A DNA stretch of 64,000 nucleotides. Source: Plotosus lineatus. Taxonomy: Eukaryota > Chordata > Actinopteri > Siluriformes > Plotosidae. Below, one piece after another: positions 22,887-31,916 of this stretch. The stretch is from NCBI GenBank assembly GCA_024760905.1, contig JALRMN010000026.1:444001-508000 (forward strand). Reading direction: 5' to 3'. Each line of letters starts with the position of its first letter. Position 1 is the stretch's first letter. Below the pieces are notes generated by a model. It saw nothing but the letters and a program-made list of their open reading frames with translations, was not told where the DNA came from and did not search any database. The position numbers were made by a program, and so were the translations under genes.

Positions 22887-23368
22887 ATGAAAGGAATAGT
22901 GTAATGAATGGAAAAGTGTACAAGACGATATTGAGGCCAGCGATGTTGTATGTTTTAGAAACAGTGGCCCTGGGGAAAAGACAGGATGCGGAGCTGGAGG
23001 TAGCAGAGATGAAAATGTTGAGGTTCTCTTTGGGAGTAATGAGGATGGATAGAATCAGGAATGAGTCCATCAGAGAGACAGTACATGTTAGAGGTTTTGG
23101 AGACAAAGTCAGAGAGGCTAGATTGAGATGGTTTGGACATGTACAGAGGAGGGATAGTGAGTATATTGGTAGTAGGATGCTGAGGTTGGAACTACCAGGC
23201 AGAAGGTCTCGAGGAAGACCAAAGAGAAGATTTATGGATGTGGTGAAGGAGGACATGAAGGTCGTTGGAGTAAGAGTAGAAGACACAGAGGAGAGGGTGA
23301 GATGGAGGTGGATGGTTTGCTGTGGCGACCCCTGAAGGGAAAAGCCGAAAGGAAAAGAAGAAGAATAG
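22887..23368 (+). mobile_element. 5'-truncated RTE LINE with 16-bp target duplication
   Basis: The duplication GTCTCATCAGTCGAGA (22871-22886 and 23369-23384) brackets 482 bp holding only the RTE 3' end. The frame 22904-23335 is open and runs GKVYKTILRPAMLY, ALGKRQDAELEVAEMKMLRF, WFGHVQRRDSEYIGS, GRPKRRFMDVVKEDMK, ending in CCGDP and a short AAG tail. It splits the unclassified repeat described at 15360-15600. Confidence 0.88.
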
Positions 23369-23690
23369 GTCTCATCAGTCGAGAGGTGGTGTCGGTATTC
23401 AGAGAATCCAATTTGCCCCGACACCCTGAATCTTGTTACACAGACCAGTCTGATTGCTTCCAAGGTGTTCCGAAACAGGGTATGTCTGTGAATATATCCC
23501 CAGTTCCGTTCAGTAAAATTTCTTGTTCATGGTGATTTGACGGACATTTTAATTTCCTCGGCTATGTAATGCAAATAGCTGTTTTTGTCAGTTTAACTTT
23601 TTGCTTCATATTGAATCAATCTTTTGTTCTGTTGTGAGAAATTGTATATCAGCAGTTAGCTTATGATCAGTACGAACTGACTTGACTTAG

Positions 23691-23926
23691 TGTCGTGTAT
23701 TGAAATCGAGTATCGATTGTTTCAGACATGAAAAGATACCCATTACCTCGTGGAGGAAAACAACTTATTTATTGATCCAACTAAGATGGAGTTCGCTCAA
23801 GCCCAGTGGCCTACCAGCATAAAAGTCACATGAATACATAATACATGCGCAGTAGCATGCAGACCTTTAAATAACATAAATACCCAACATTGTAAATGGA
23901 GCATATACAACACTCCTCCTTCCTTA
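23691..23926 (-). mobile_element. Candidate solo LTR with polypurine tract
   Basis: On the minus strand a purine run (AAGGAAGGAGGAG, 23925-23913) is followed immediately by a TG...CA segment of 222 bp. It begins TGTTGTATATG and ends CACGACA. It includes an AATAAA-type signal (complement of TTTATT near 23768). This is the structure of a 3' LTR plus tract of a small LTR retrotransposon. No second LTR or coding sequence is visible nearby, and a target duplication was not found, so the call is tentative. Confidence 0.4.
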
Positions 23927-23929
23927 AGT

Positions 23930-24627
23930 TCAACCATAGCTATGAGAATAAAGTCAATCATGCCAACTCTTGTCCAGAAATTAACACTTAGTCCCCACTC
24001 CCCCTAATCCCCCCTTCACCCCCTCCTTATCTTTTTCTCTCTCATGTTTGTTTCCTGAGCTGATTTATTATGTTCACAACATTTACTTGCGATTTCCTCA
24101 TTCATACTTGACATTCAAAGATTTTTCTCTGTCACATGACCAGCAGTTTAGTTCAGATAAAAGTATTAATAAAAAGGGATAAAAGCTACAGATATCATTC
24201 AGATGTAGAACATTATGTAATAAACCTGTGTCTTGTGTGATTTGTGGTCAGATTCAGATCTCGAATTAAGCACCACACGTGGTGTATCTGGAAAAGGCAG
24301 CAATAAGTGTAACCAGCTGCTGCCCAGATTGTGCTTAAAGACTCCTGACAGTTGAATGAGACACGTGTGCAGATCTCCACTCTCAACATGTTTACTGTAC
24401 TTATCCTTTGAAGTCCATCATCCGGGTTCTAATAATGCACTGCATGGTAATCTGCTTCAGTGTGAACGCACATGTGGACTCAAAATGGAGTATAATACAC
24501 AAGGCTGGAAACTGAGAAAGTTTAATGTGGGCTGCCTGCAAACTAAAGATGAGGATTGAAATAAGTTGGTGGTTAAATAAGTTAAAAAGTGAGATTAAAC
24601 GTGTTTAAAGTGAGACCATTACGTTAA
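23930..24627. other. Gene-free stretch before the provirus
   Basis: Mixed-composition DNA with a C-rich patch (24000-24025). I see no coding signature. The 4-bp target of the provirus, AACG, is at 24628-24631. Confidence 0.4.
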
Positions 24628-24631
24628 AACG

Positions 24632-25192
24632 TGTTAAGATCCGTTGAATGTGGAAGAAGACGACTGGAGACTGGTTTTGAGTTGAATATGAGAAGCTTTA
24701 TTGCGTCGTTTGCAAAGGACGGAGACCCAACAAACATGCATAAAAGACACGCTAGTTAAGGTCTGACCCCTCCCTCTCGAGAGGGTACCTTTAAGGGCTT
24801 CAAAGCAGGTTCCTCCTTCCGGGTTTGTGACTGGGTCTTTGTTACGTTGTTATCTTAGCAGGATGCGATAAATCTGGGCTCTTTCCAGGCGCATCCCAGC
24901 CTCCACACACCCCCCCATCTCCTGACCTCGAAACAATCTGCAGCTGGACACTATCGAGCCTGTTGAAGGTCATGCTGGCTGTGAAAGGCTCGGTGTATCA
25001 CGGGTGCCCCACCTGCACTTCTGTTTAAGTATGCACTTTTACAACCGACAAAGAAAGCCCCTTAAGCATTCCATTTAATTATTCTCAACCAACATTTAAG
25101 TATAGCAAAAGACAGAAAAATAAAGCACCATTATACAATTATATAAAACAGTATGTGTAGCAGAGAACATGATCATGTGATACACTTTTACA
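24632..25192 (-). repeat. 3' LTR of the provirus
   Basis: 561 bp, with TG...CA ends in the element's orientation. An AATAAA polyadenylation signal lies at 24702-24697 (complement), about 65 bp from the LTR end. It is identical to the other LTR apart from one base (C in CTTAAGCATT, G in the 5' LTR) and a C-run of 7 instead of 9. Confidence 0.96.
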
Positions 25193-25206
25193 ATTCCCCC
25201 TTTTGA
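25193..25206 (-). other. Polypurine tract of the provirus
   Basis: In element orientation the bases just before the 3' LTR read AAAAGGGGGAAT, the expected plus-strand primer site. It directly abuts the TG of the LTR. Confidence 0.85.
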
Positions 25207-25377
25207 TCTCCTTTAGGAGATCAACCATTCATAACAAAAAATAGAACAGCAGAGAAAACGTACACAAGCAATAGAAAGGCTATATAAAAGGCAATTATGG
25301 AATCCATAAAAATCTAAGCAAATATGATATCTATAAAAACTCTAACCGCATGCAAAATTACTCATAGTAAAATCTAA

Positions 25378-26032
25378 TCAGAACTGGGGTCTAAGTGCAA
25401 CTTCATCCACCAGAGACCCCGGCGAAAGGAGAGCTTCCGACTCGGCCAACAACTGAGGAAATTGATATGGAGGGGGAGAAAAAGGGCCCCCTTTTTCCAG
25501 AGTGGAAGAGATGCACCTAATACATAGGGAACGAATGCAGGGGATGCAACAGCACCCACATAGGGCGAGGAGTCCGGCCACCGAGATGATGGATATCACA
25601 ACTGAAACGATCAAACCTTTCCACTTACCGAAGTGTCTGTCCAGCCAATCAAGTATGACATTATCAACGCCTGAGTGTTCCTTCAGTTCGGTGGCCAGAG
25701 TCCGCAGCCCATCCAAGGCCTTCGTGACCGACCCGTCTGGCGCGGTGTTATTGGGTATGAAGGTGCAGCACTCTTCCCCAAACATGGAGCAAACGCCACC
25801 ATGGGCACTCAGTAAAAAATCTATAGCCATGCGGTTTTGATATGTCATAAGTGAATTGGCCCTGAGCTCGGCCGCCAGTCCTTCCACGGCATCCCTGGTA
25901 AGATTGGTTAAGCGTTGAACATTATAATGAATATAATTGATCCTATCGACATTCTTGTTGATAGTGCACCACCAGCAAATGGAAGATTCAAACCCACCTG
26001 CAATCTGGTCTACTAATTTGTATTCGTCCGAT
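25378..26032 (-). CDS. env: Retroviral env transmembrane (TM) subunit
   Basis: This frame holds the membrane-fusion subunit of the envelope. It is open from about 26032 and runs to a stop at 25378. It includes an N-terminal ectodomain segment (DEYKLVDQI), a heptad-like helix, the loop motif CSMFGEECC (CX6CC, the cysteine pattern that links covalently to the surface subunit), and CTFIPNN. A hydrophobic anchor around VSVVISIISVAGLLAL precedes a cysteine-rich stretch and a cytoplasmic tail of about 50 residues. It is one base out of frame with the surface-subunit ORF, so as sequenced there is no continuous env. Confidence 0.88.
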
Positions 26033-27482
26033 GCGCGCGAGGGACGCCGATTGCATCGATATAAGTGGGAGACCCTTGAAAGCCTTGCTTCCCAAGCGCG
26101 GGAATCGACCGGCGTGGGCGCTTAATGTCGAACGAGGAAATGGACTTTACACGTATGCGTAAAAGGAGTCCTAATAGGTCGGACGCTGAGGCCGGTACAA
26201 TCGTGATAGGGATGAGTAAAGTGATCAGGGTACAAGTACCTGACCAGTTAGGAGGGAGCGTGGGATGTAACACCGCCCCTCCGCAGTACCACCAAATGTC
26301 CACGCGGGCTTTAGTGAGGGTGGTGGAATTGAACCAATTCGACACGTTCGTGGTAGAATTACACCAGTCCGGGGAAATGGTTCCTACCCTAGAGGACGAA
26401 GAATTGCCTTGCCTCGTGATACAGGAGTGAGCGTAACGCACTGGTTGAAACATTGGGGGATCTGGTGAACTCGGGGTCAGTGGAAAGGCTGTCTCCCATC
26501 CCTGACAAGGTGGTGAGGGGTTGTCAAGCATATGTAATTCTAATATACAGTGAAAGGAGTCGGGATTAGTGGTCAATGGAGAGGGCAAGGTAATCAGCAC
26601 AGGTCGGGCCGTGGAACATATCACACAGCTGTTGTTAGAATATGACCGAACCAGGCCCTGCATCATCACCAGCCATAAGTTTTTGTCCGTAAACCCAGTA
26701 GCCTTGCGAATGATCTGAATCGGGGAATCTTTTGAAAAATCATGAACCTTTACGCCGTCCATTTGAGGGGTAAGGGTCGCATTAATCACTGGGTATTTGG
26801 GTGAATGTGATTTCAAAGTTGTGACTTTGGGAGGGTCCACCAGAGTAATTTTGATGAGGCCCAAGGGGTCGGATCCAGATATCGATACTCCTAGAGTGAT
26901 GATGCATTCGCCCCCAATACACCCCTGGAGACCCCACTGATCCGCTCGTTCCCCCAGACAGGTGTACATGTTATTGATGGACAGTGAGATAGGATTCTGG
27001 CTTACATGAAAGTCGCGCTGTATTGTAACTCGTCCGCGTAATCTCTCGGCGGTATGGCCTTCCGGTGTCCATGCCCCGGTGTACGCTATAACGTTCCCCC
27101 AGGAAGGGCACCATCGGGCATTCGCCGCATGAGTCAAGGCCGCACAGAGATAGAGGTCATATCCCTGCCACGTGGTGTTCTTACCTGCGCAGTTTATAAC
27201 GGTACAGAGGTCAAAAGTAAATGTGGCTTTAGTGCCTTTAACATACTTAATCTCTATACCTCCATATTTGACCAGGCACTTGTCCGGACTGCGCGAAGTG
27301 AATCTAGTTAGTGTGGCTAATCGTCGGCGTCTGCTGTGGGCTGTAGTGGTTGTATCGTTCTGTGAGGGAGTAAGGGGCGGGTCAAGTACCCACAGGATGG
27401 GGAGCACTACCAACAAGGAGACTAAAACAGAAATACACATTAGTGGACCCGAGGAGAGACCCCATCTGGCTTTACCTTTCAT
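26013..27482 (-). CDS. env: Retroviral env surface (SU) subunit
   Basis: A 489-codon frame starts at an ATG at 27482. A hydrophobic segment at residues 16-36 (LVSLLVVLPILWVL) serves as signal peptide. Many N-glycosylation sequons and paired cysteines follow, as expected of a receptor-binding surface glycoprotein. A basic furin-type stretch (KRPRR) lies near the C-terminus, followed by the start of the fusion-peptide region. The frame then stops at 26013 after a one-base offset. The SU sequence is otherwise free of stops. Confidence 0.88.
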   Translation of the reverse strand: MKGKARWGLSSGPLMCISVLVSLLVVLPILWVLDPPLTPSQNDTTTTAHSRRRRLATLTRFTSRSPDKCLVKYGGIEIKYVKGTKATFTFDLCTVINCAGKNTTWQGYDLYLCAALTHAANARWCPSWGNVIAYTGAWTPEGHTAERLRGRVTIQRDFHVSQNPISLSINNMYTCLGERADQWGLQGCIGGECIITLGVSISGSDPLGLIKITLVDPPKVTTLKSHSPKYPVINATLTPQMDGVKVHDFSKDSPIQIIRKATGFTDKNLWLVMMQGLVRSYSNNSCVICSTARPVLITLPSPLTTNPDSFHCILELHMLDNPSPPCQGWETAFPLTPSSPDPPMFQPVRYAHSCITRQGNSSSSRVGTISPDWCNSTTNVSNWFNSTTLTKARVDIWWYCGGAVLHPTLPPNWSGTCTLITLLIPITIVPASASDLLGLLLRIRVKSISSFDIKRPRRSIPALGKQGFQGSPTYIDAIGVPRAHRTNTN

Positions 27483-27806
27483 GTAGAAACTAGCAAGCTA
27501 AACCTTCAATATGACAGAGTAAATTCTTCACTGTATTTAAGGGAGGGTCACGCGCTACACCTTAAAGAGCTTACAACCTTCACTACTCTTGTCACACAAC
27601 TCGAAGCAAAAGCACATTACAATATAATTAAAAACAATATAATTGGGATAACACTCTTCAAACTTGCGTTGGTAGCTTGGCACGCTACTTGTTGCAGGGG
27701 CGCGTTGTTCCTCCGCCTTGCCGTGAGGGTGAGGGTTAGACTACCTCACCCCCTTTTGCCACCCAGGGATTATTCTGCCCTGCGTTGTTGGTGGTCTTTT
27801 TCTTCG

Positions 27807-28025
27807 TCACCGACGTGCTAACGAGGTTGCTGCTTCACACAGGTCCCTGTGTGTGTTGACAAGTGATCTGTTGGGAGCTTCTGCCGCTGCGCACTGGCTC
27901 CAATGATACCAGGTGTCGCCCTTGCTGTCCAGCCGGACGGCATGCGAGGTGCGCTCTTTGATCTTATAGGGTCCTGTCCACCTTGGTTCCGTCCACTTTA
28001 AACGAGGACTTTCAAGAGGACCCAC
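27807..28025 (-). pseudogene. pol: Integrase C-terminal domain, displaced frame
   Basis: This 72-codon frame contains WTEPRWTGPYKI and VRLDSKGDTWYHWSQ. This is the SH3-like C-terminal domain of gammaretroviral-type integrases. It is in a different frame from the main pol ORF, which ends at 27998. The switch occurs at a short T run around 28005, consistent with loss of one base by mutation or sequencing error. Confidence 0.8.
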
Positions 28026-30988
28026 TCTGTGTCTGAAAGGTCGCCGGTAGTCGCCTGATACTGCTCCCCCACTTGATCTGAAAAGGCTGCAACGAGACTT
28101 TGCAATTCACGATAATATTGTTTATGGGTTAGTGGTTGTGCATCAGTATCCAGTATTGTGTGTGGTCCAGGAAATTGTCTACCAGTCTGTAGTTCGTGTG
28201 GAGTCAAGTGTGTGCTTTGGTTTACAGAGCTCCGGATAGATAGTAAAGCTAATGGTAAGGCATCCAGCCATGTCATTTTGGTCTGTGCACAGATTTTAGC
28301 CAATTTGTCCTTAATAGTTCTATTCATTCTCTCGACCTTACCCTGTGACTGTGGGTGGTATACGGAGCCAAATTTGTGGGTCAGTCCCAACATGATTTCC
28401 ACCTGTTGGAGGTTTTTATTTTTAAAATGAGTCCCGTTGTCTGATCTTACCCTTTCAGGAAACCCATGTCGGGGAATGTAGTGGTTAACCAGACATTTAA
28501 CCACGGAGGCACTGTCCTCCTTTCTGGTGGGCCATGCTTCGGGCCACCCCGAGTAACTATCCACACAAACCAGTAAATATCGATACCCCTTAACCATGAT
28601 GTTCATGTCGGTATAATCGAGAATTATCTCTTTCCCTGGCTTCGTGAGCAATGGAAAGCGTCCCGGATGTGGTTTCACCGTTGGTCTGGGGTTATATTGA
28701 GTGCACACTTCACATGTTTGTACAAAATGTTTAATCATGTCCTTCAAAAATGGATGCCACCAATTATTCAAATTTTTCATCATCTGCACTGTCCCCACAT
28801 GCCCCACACCATGTGCCTCTGTAAATGTAGTTGTCCTAAGACCCGGTGGCAGAATCACCCTGCCATCCGGTCCTCTCCAAAGACCCTCCGTGCATGTACA
28901 CCCCCTTGCCTTCCAGAGCGTTTTCTCTTGTGGTGATGCGAGATCTTGCTCATGAATCAGTACTTGTGTGTGTCTGTCTCTTACTGCCTCTTGTTCAGCG
29001 TGTATTGTGTACATAGTGGGTGTGTATCCTGCGGCCTGTTTTGCAGCTGCGTCTGCTGCGTCATTTCCCGCCTTAGTGAGTGAGGATGTTTTCTCGTGTC
29101 CTTTGCACTTGATTACTGCCACTTTGTTGGGAAGCAGCAAACTATCTGCGAGATTCTTCATGTCTTCCTCGTGTTTGATTGGTTTGTTCGACGCAGTTAG
29201 AAAGCCGGCTCTAACCCATTGTACTAGTTCGATGTGTACTGCGTTTGCGGCGTATGCTGAGTCGGTAAAAACGTTAACCTCCTGTCCTTTACCTAGTCGG
29301 AGCGCTGCTACCACTCCTAATATTTCCGCTCTCTGCGCTGACTGTTGTCCTATCAGTCTCTCAGCTTCCACTGTTACCATCCCCTGTGGTGTCTGTTCTA
29401 CTACCGCGTACGCTGCTATGAGTCCATGTTTATTGTGTCTGTAACAGCAACCGTCCGTATATAGGTTCCTGGCGTCCGGTATGGGGTCCGAGTACAGTCC
29501 TTCCCTGACTGTGGTCATCCGAGTCACTTTCTCTGCGCATTCATGCGGCTCCCCTAACCCCATCTGATCCGCCATATTGACGCCCTCGTGTGTGAAGTGT
29601 AGATTTGGAGCCTCTAGGACCCTGCATATCCTCCTTTGTCTGAGTGGTGTTAGTGTGAAAGTCTGTGAGTTCACGTACGCAACAACACTATGTGTAGTTA
29701 GCACATGTAGGGGGTGGTTCATGACGATGTGTGCCGTTTTTTGAATGAGTTTTGTGACTCCGGCCGCGTGCTGTGTGCAAGTTGGGTGTCTTTTCTCAGT
29801 GTTATCCAGCATGACGCTAAGGTACATTAATACTCGTCTATCTCCCCCTTTTTTCTGGAACAGCACCCCATTAACGCATGTGGCTGTTCCAGAAACATCG
29901 AGGAAAAAGGGTTGTGAATAATCTGGGATAGCCAAATCAGCCGCTGAGGCCAACTCCTGTTTGAGAAGGATGAACGATTCCTCCGCGTCTGCTGTCCAGT
30001 TGAGCGTGGCTGAGAGGTTACGCATGCCTTGTTCCTTCACTAAGTCCCGCAGTGGAGAGGTTAACCCTGTGTAGTTAGGGACGTAATGACGGCTATAACC
30101 TGTGAGGCCTAGAAAAGATAGCATGTCCTTAACTAGGCGCGGCTTGGGGTGATGCAAAATGGCCGATTTATGGTGTGGTGTCAGGCCTGACCCCTTCTGA
30201 GAGATTTGGCGCCCTAAAAAGGAGACTTGCTTACGACAGATCTGTAATTTATGTTTACTGACCTTAAACCCCGCCTGAGCTAGATGTTTAAGGGTTAGCG
30301 ACGTCCCCTGCAGACAAAGGTCAACCGTGGGCGTCGCCAGCAGTAAATCATCAACATACTGGACCAGGGTGACCCCTTCCGGGAGAGTGCATCCCTCTAG
30401 GATGCGTTTCAAAACTTGATTGAAAATACCTGGTGACAGTGCGAACCCCTGTGGAAGTCGAGTGTATCGGAGCTGAGTGCCTCGGAAAGTGAAAGAGAAA
30501 ATATCCCTGCAGTGTTCTGTTAGTGGGAGACAAAAGAAAGCATTAGCCAAATCTATGCAAGTAAACCAGCGATGTGCCGGGTCGAGACAGGTCAGAGCAA
30601 CATATGGATTAGGCACCGGAGCCGTGGCCGTTAGCAGGGCGGCATTAATGGCCCTCAAATCGTGCGCCATACGATACTTTCCCGTCCCCTTTTTTTCTAC
30701 AGGGAGTATAGGTGTATTCCAATCAGAGGACGAAGGTTCCAGTACCCCCTTTTCTAATAAACCTTCTATTGTGTCCGCAATCCCTGCCTCAGCTAGTGGT
30801 TTATGCGGGTATTGTCTGATCCAAATCGGCTCTGTCGAGGTAAGTTCAAAAGTAACGGGTTCGCATTGTACTAGTCCGACATCAGTAGGGCCTTGTGCCC
30901 ACAATGTGTCTGGAAGTTCGTCCAATAATGCCGCTGCCTCCGGATGGTCAGTTTTTTTCCCTTCCATGATGCCTAGATATGTGTGCAT
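27998..30988 (-). CDS. pol: Retroviral pol: reverse transcriptase, RNase H, integrase
   Basis: A 996-codon frame carries the replication enzymes. In order these are the RT with LPQGFALSPGIF and the catalytic YVDDLL, a connection region, and RNase H (LYTDGCCY, AQRAEILG, VFTDSAYA). The integrase follows, with the HHCC zinc site (HGVGH, CEVC) and catalytic D,D(35)E residues in LDYTDM, RSDNGTHF and GKVERM. The frame overlaps the end of pro by 41 bp but is offset by one base at a seven-adenine run (plus-strand T run at 30952-30958). Its stop falls before the integrase C-terminal domain, which continues in another frame. Confidence 0.94.
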   Translation of the reverse strand: MHTYLGIMEGKKTDHPEAAALLDELPDTLWAQGPTDVGLVQCEPVTFELTSTEPIWIRQYPHKPLAEAGIADTIEGLLEKGVLEPSSSDWNTPILPVEKKGTGKYRMAHDLRAINAALLTATAPVPNPYVALTCLDPAHRWFTCIDLANAFFCLPLTEHCRDIFSFTFRGTQLRYTRLPQGFALSPGIFNQVLKRILEGCTLPEGVTLVQYVDDLLLATPTVDLCLQGTSLTLKHLAQAGFKVSKHKLQICRKQVSFLGRQISQKGSGLTPHHKSAILHHPKPRLVKDMLSFLGLTGYSRHYVPNYTGLTSPLRDLVKEQGMRNLSATLNWTADAEESFILLKQELASAADLAIPDYSQPFFLDVSGTATCVNGVLFQKKGGDRRVLMYLSVMLDNTEKRHPTCTQHAAGVTKLIQKTAHIVMNHPLHVLTTHSVVAYVNSQTFTLTPLRQRRICRVLEAPNLHFTHEGVNMADQMGLGEPHECAEKVTRMTTVREGLYSDPIPDARNLYTDGCCYRHNKHGLIAAYAVVEQTPQGMVTVEAERLIGQQSAQRAEILGVVAALRLGKGQEVNVFTDSAYAANAVHIELVQWVRAGFLTASNKPIKHEEDMKNLADSLLLPNKVAVIKCKGHEKTSSLTKAGNDAADAAAKQAAGYTPTMYTIHAEQEAVRDRHTQVLIHEQDLASPQEKTLWKARGCTCTEGLWRGPDGRVILPPGLRTTTFTEAHGVGHVGTVQMMKNLNNWWHPFLKDMIKHFVQTCEVCTQYNPRPTVKPHPGRFPLLTKPGKEIILDYTDMNIMVKGYRYLLVCVDSYSGWPEAWPTRKEDSASVVKCLVNHYIPRHGFPERVRSDNGTHFKNKNLQQVEIMLGLTHKFGSVYHPQSQGKVERMNRTIKDKLAKICAQTKMTWLDALPLALLSIRSSVNQSTHLTPHELQTGRQFPGPHTILDTDAQPLTHKQYYRELQSLVAAFSDQVGEQYQATTGDLSDTEWVLLKVLV

Positions 30989-31916
30989 GTTCTAAGATCG
31001 CCGTATCTGAGGCAGTCATCTCAATGCAGTACGTGTTTATGTTGGGGGAAAAGGTGACATGTTGCCATTGTGTGAGTGTCCAATCAGTGTGGGCCTTGGC
31101 CCTTTTAACGATAGTGCCCAATTCTTTAGCCTGATGTGCTGGATGCAATGCCAGTGAGACATGGGGAGCAGCCTCTTCTGACATTTCATACCATGACATT
31201 TGTTCGAATGTTAGATCTACCCCCGCCACTACCCCCTCGGGAGCCACATAAATATTACGTGTAATTATCTGCCATTCTTTCCCCTCAATTTGGGAAGCAA
31301 AATCGTCTTCGTAACATAGATTCGAGTGCCTATCATATAACAGAGTGACGTGTGGTGGATCGAGAGGCGAGACATAGGGATGAATCTGAGAGATCCAAGG
31401 TTTCCACTGGAGAAAGGTGGAGAGAACCCCCCGGCGTGCCTGTGTTTCTGGTTGTAGTACACCCCAGTAGATGTCGGCCTGTGGTTCAGCGAGAGGCTGC
31501 ATTATGTACTGTCCTGTGATCGTATAGGGCGAGTGACCGCATGACAACTTGGTGCCGTCTGGAAATGAGACAGTCAGTCCATCTGGTTCGCACATGATGG
31601 TAGCTCCTAGGGAAACCAGCAGGTCCCTTCCTAGTAAGTTGGTTGGTGTGTTTGGGGAATATACATACGAGTGCAACAGTCTTTGGAGGCCTATACGAGT
31701 GTCCAAAGGTATAGTTGTAGGCAGCGTGGTTGGTACCCCAGAGAAACCCATTACAGTAATCGAGTGCTGTGTTAAACAATGTCTTTTTGGCATGGTGCAA
31801 ATGGAGGACAAAGTGGCGCCTGTGTCCACCAAAAAAGTCATTGATCTGTTTTCAACTGTGACCGACAGTACAGGCTCTGCCGTCACCTGCTCGTCGGGGT
31901 ATCTCTGTGGGGTGTG
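30948..31916 (-). CDS. pro: Retroviral aspartic protease (pro), read on from gag
   Basis: This frame is the same as gag and starts right after the gag UGA. It contains the retropepsin active-site motif FLVDTGATLS early and a flap-like region, then a long linker of about 200 residues that would join RT. It needs no initiator, because readthrough of the gag stop would produce it. It ends at a UGA at 30948 just after a run of adenines, where pol starts in the next frame. Confidence 0.9.
   Translation of the reverse strand, partial: HTPQRYPDEQVTAEPVLSVTVENRSMTFLVDTGATLSSICTMPKRHCLTQHSITVMGFSGVPTTLPTTIPLDTRIGLQRLLHSYVYSPNTPTNLLGRDLLVSLGATIMCEPDGLTVSFPDGTKLSCGHSPYTITGQYIMQPLAEPQADIYWGVLQPETQARRGVLSTFLQWKPWISQIHPYVSPLDPPHVTLLYDRHSNLCYEDDFASQIEGKEWQIITRNIYVAPEGVVAGVDLTFEQMSWYEMSEEAAPHVSLALHPAHQAKELGTIVKRAKAHTDWTLTQWQHVTFSPNINTYCIEMTASDTAILEHAHISRHHGREKN

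Noticed and set aside
28968..29444. 158-codon plus-strand frame with alternating Cys and Ala
   Set aside because: Antisense of retroviral RNase H; no support as a gene.
30940..30990. Programmed minus-one frameshift between pro and pol at the A run
   Set aside because: A slippery heptamer is present, but pol lies in the plus-one frame relative to pro, so a minus-one slip would not reach it.
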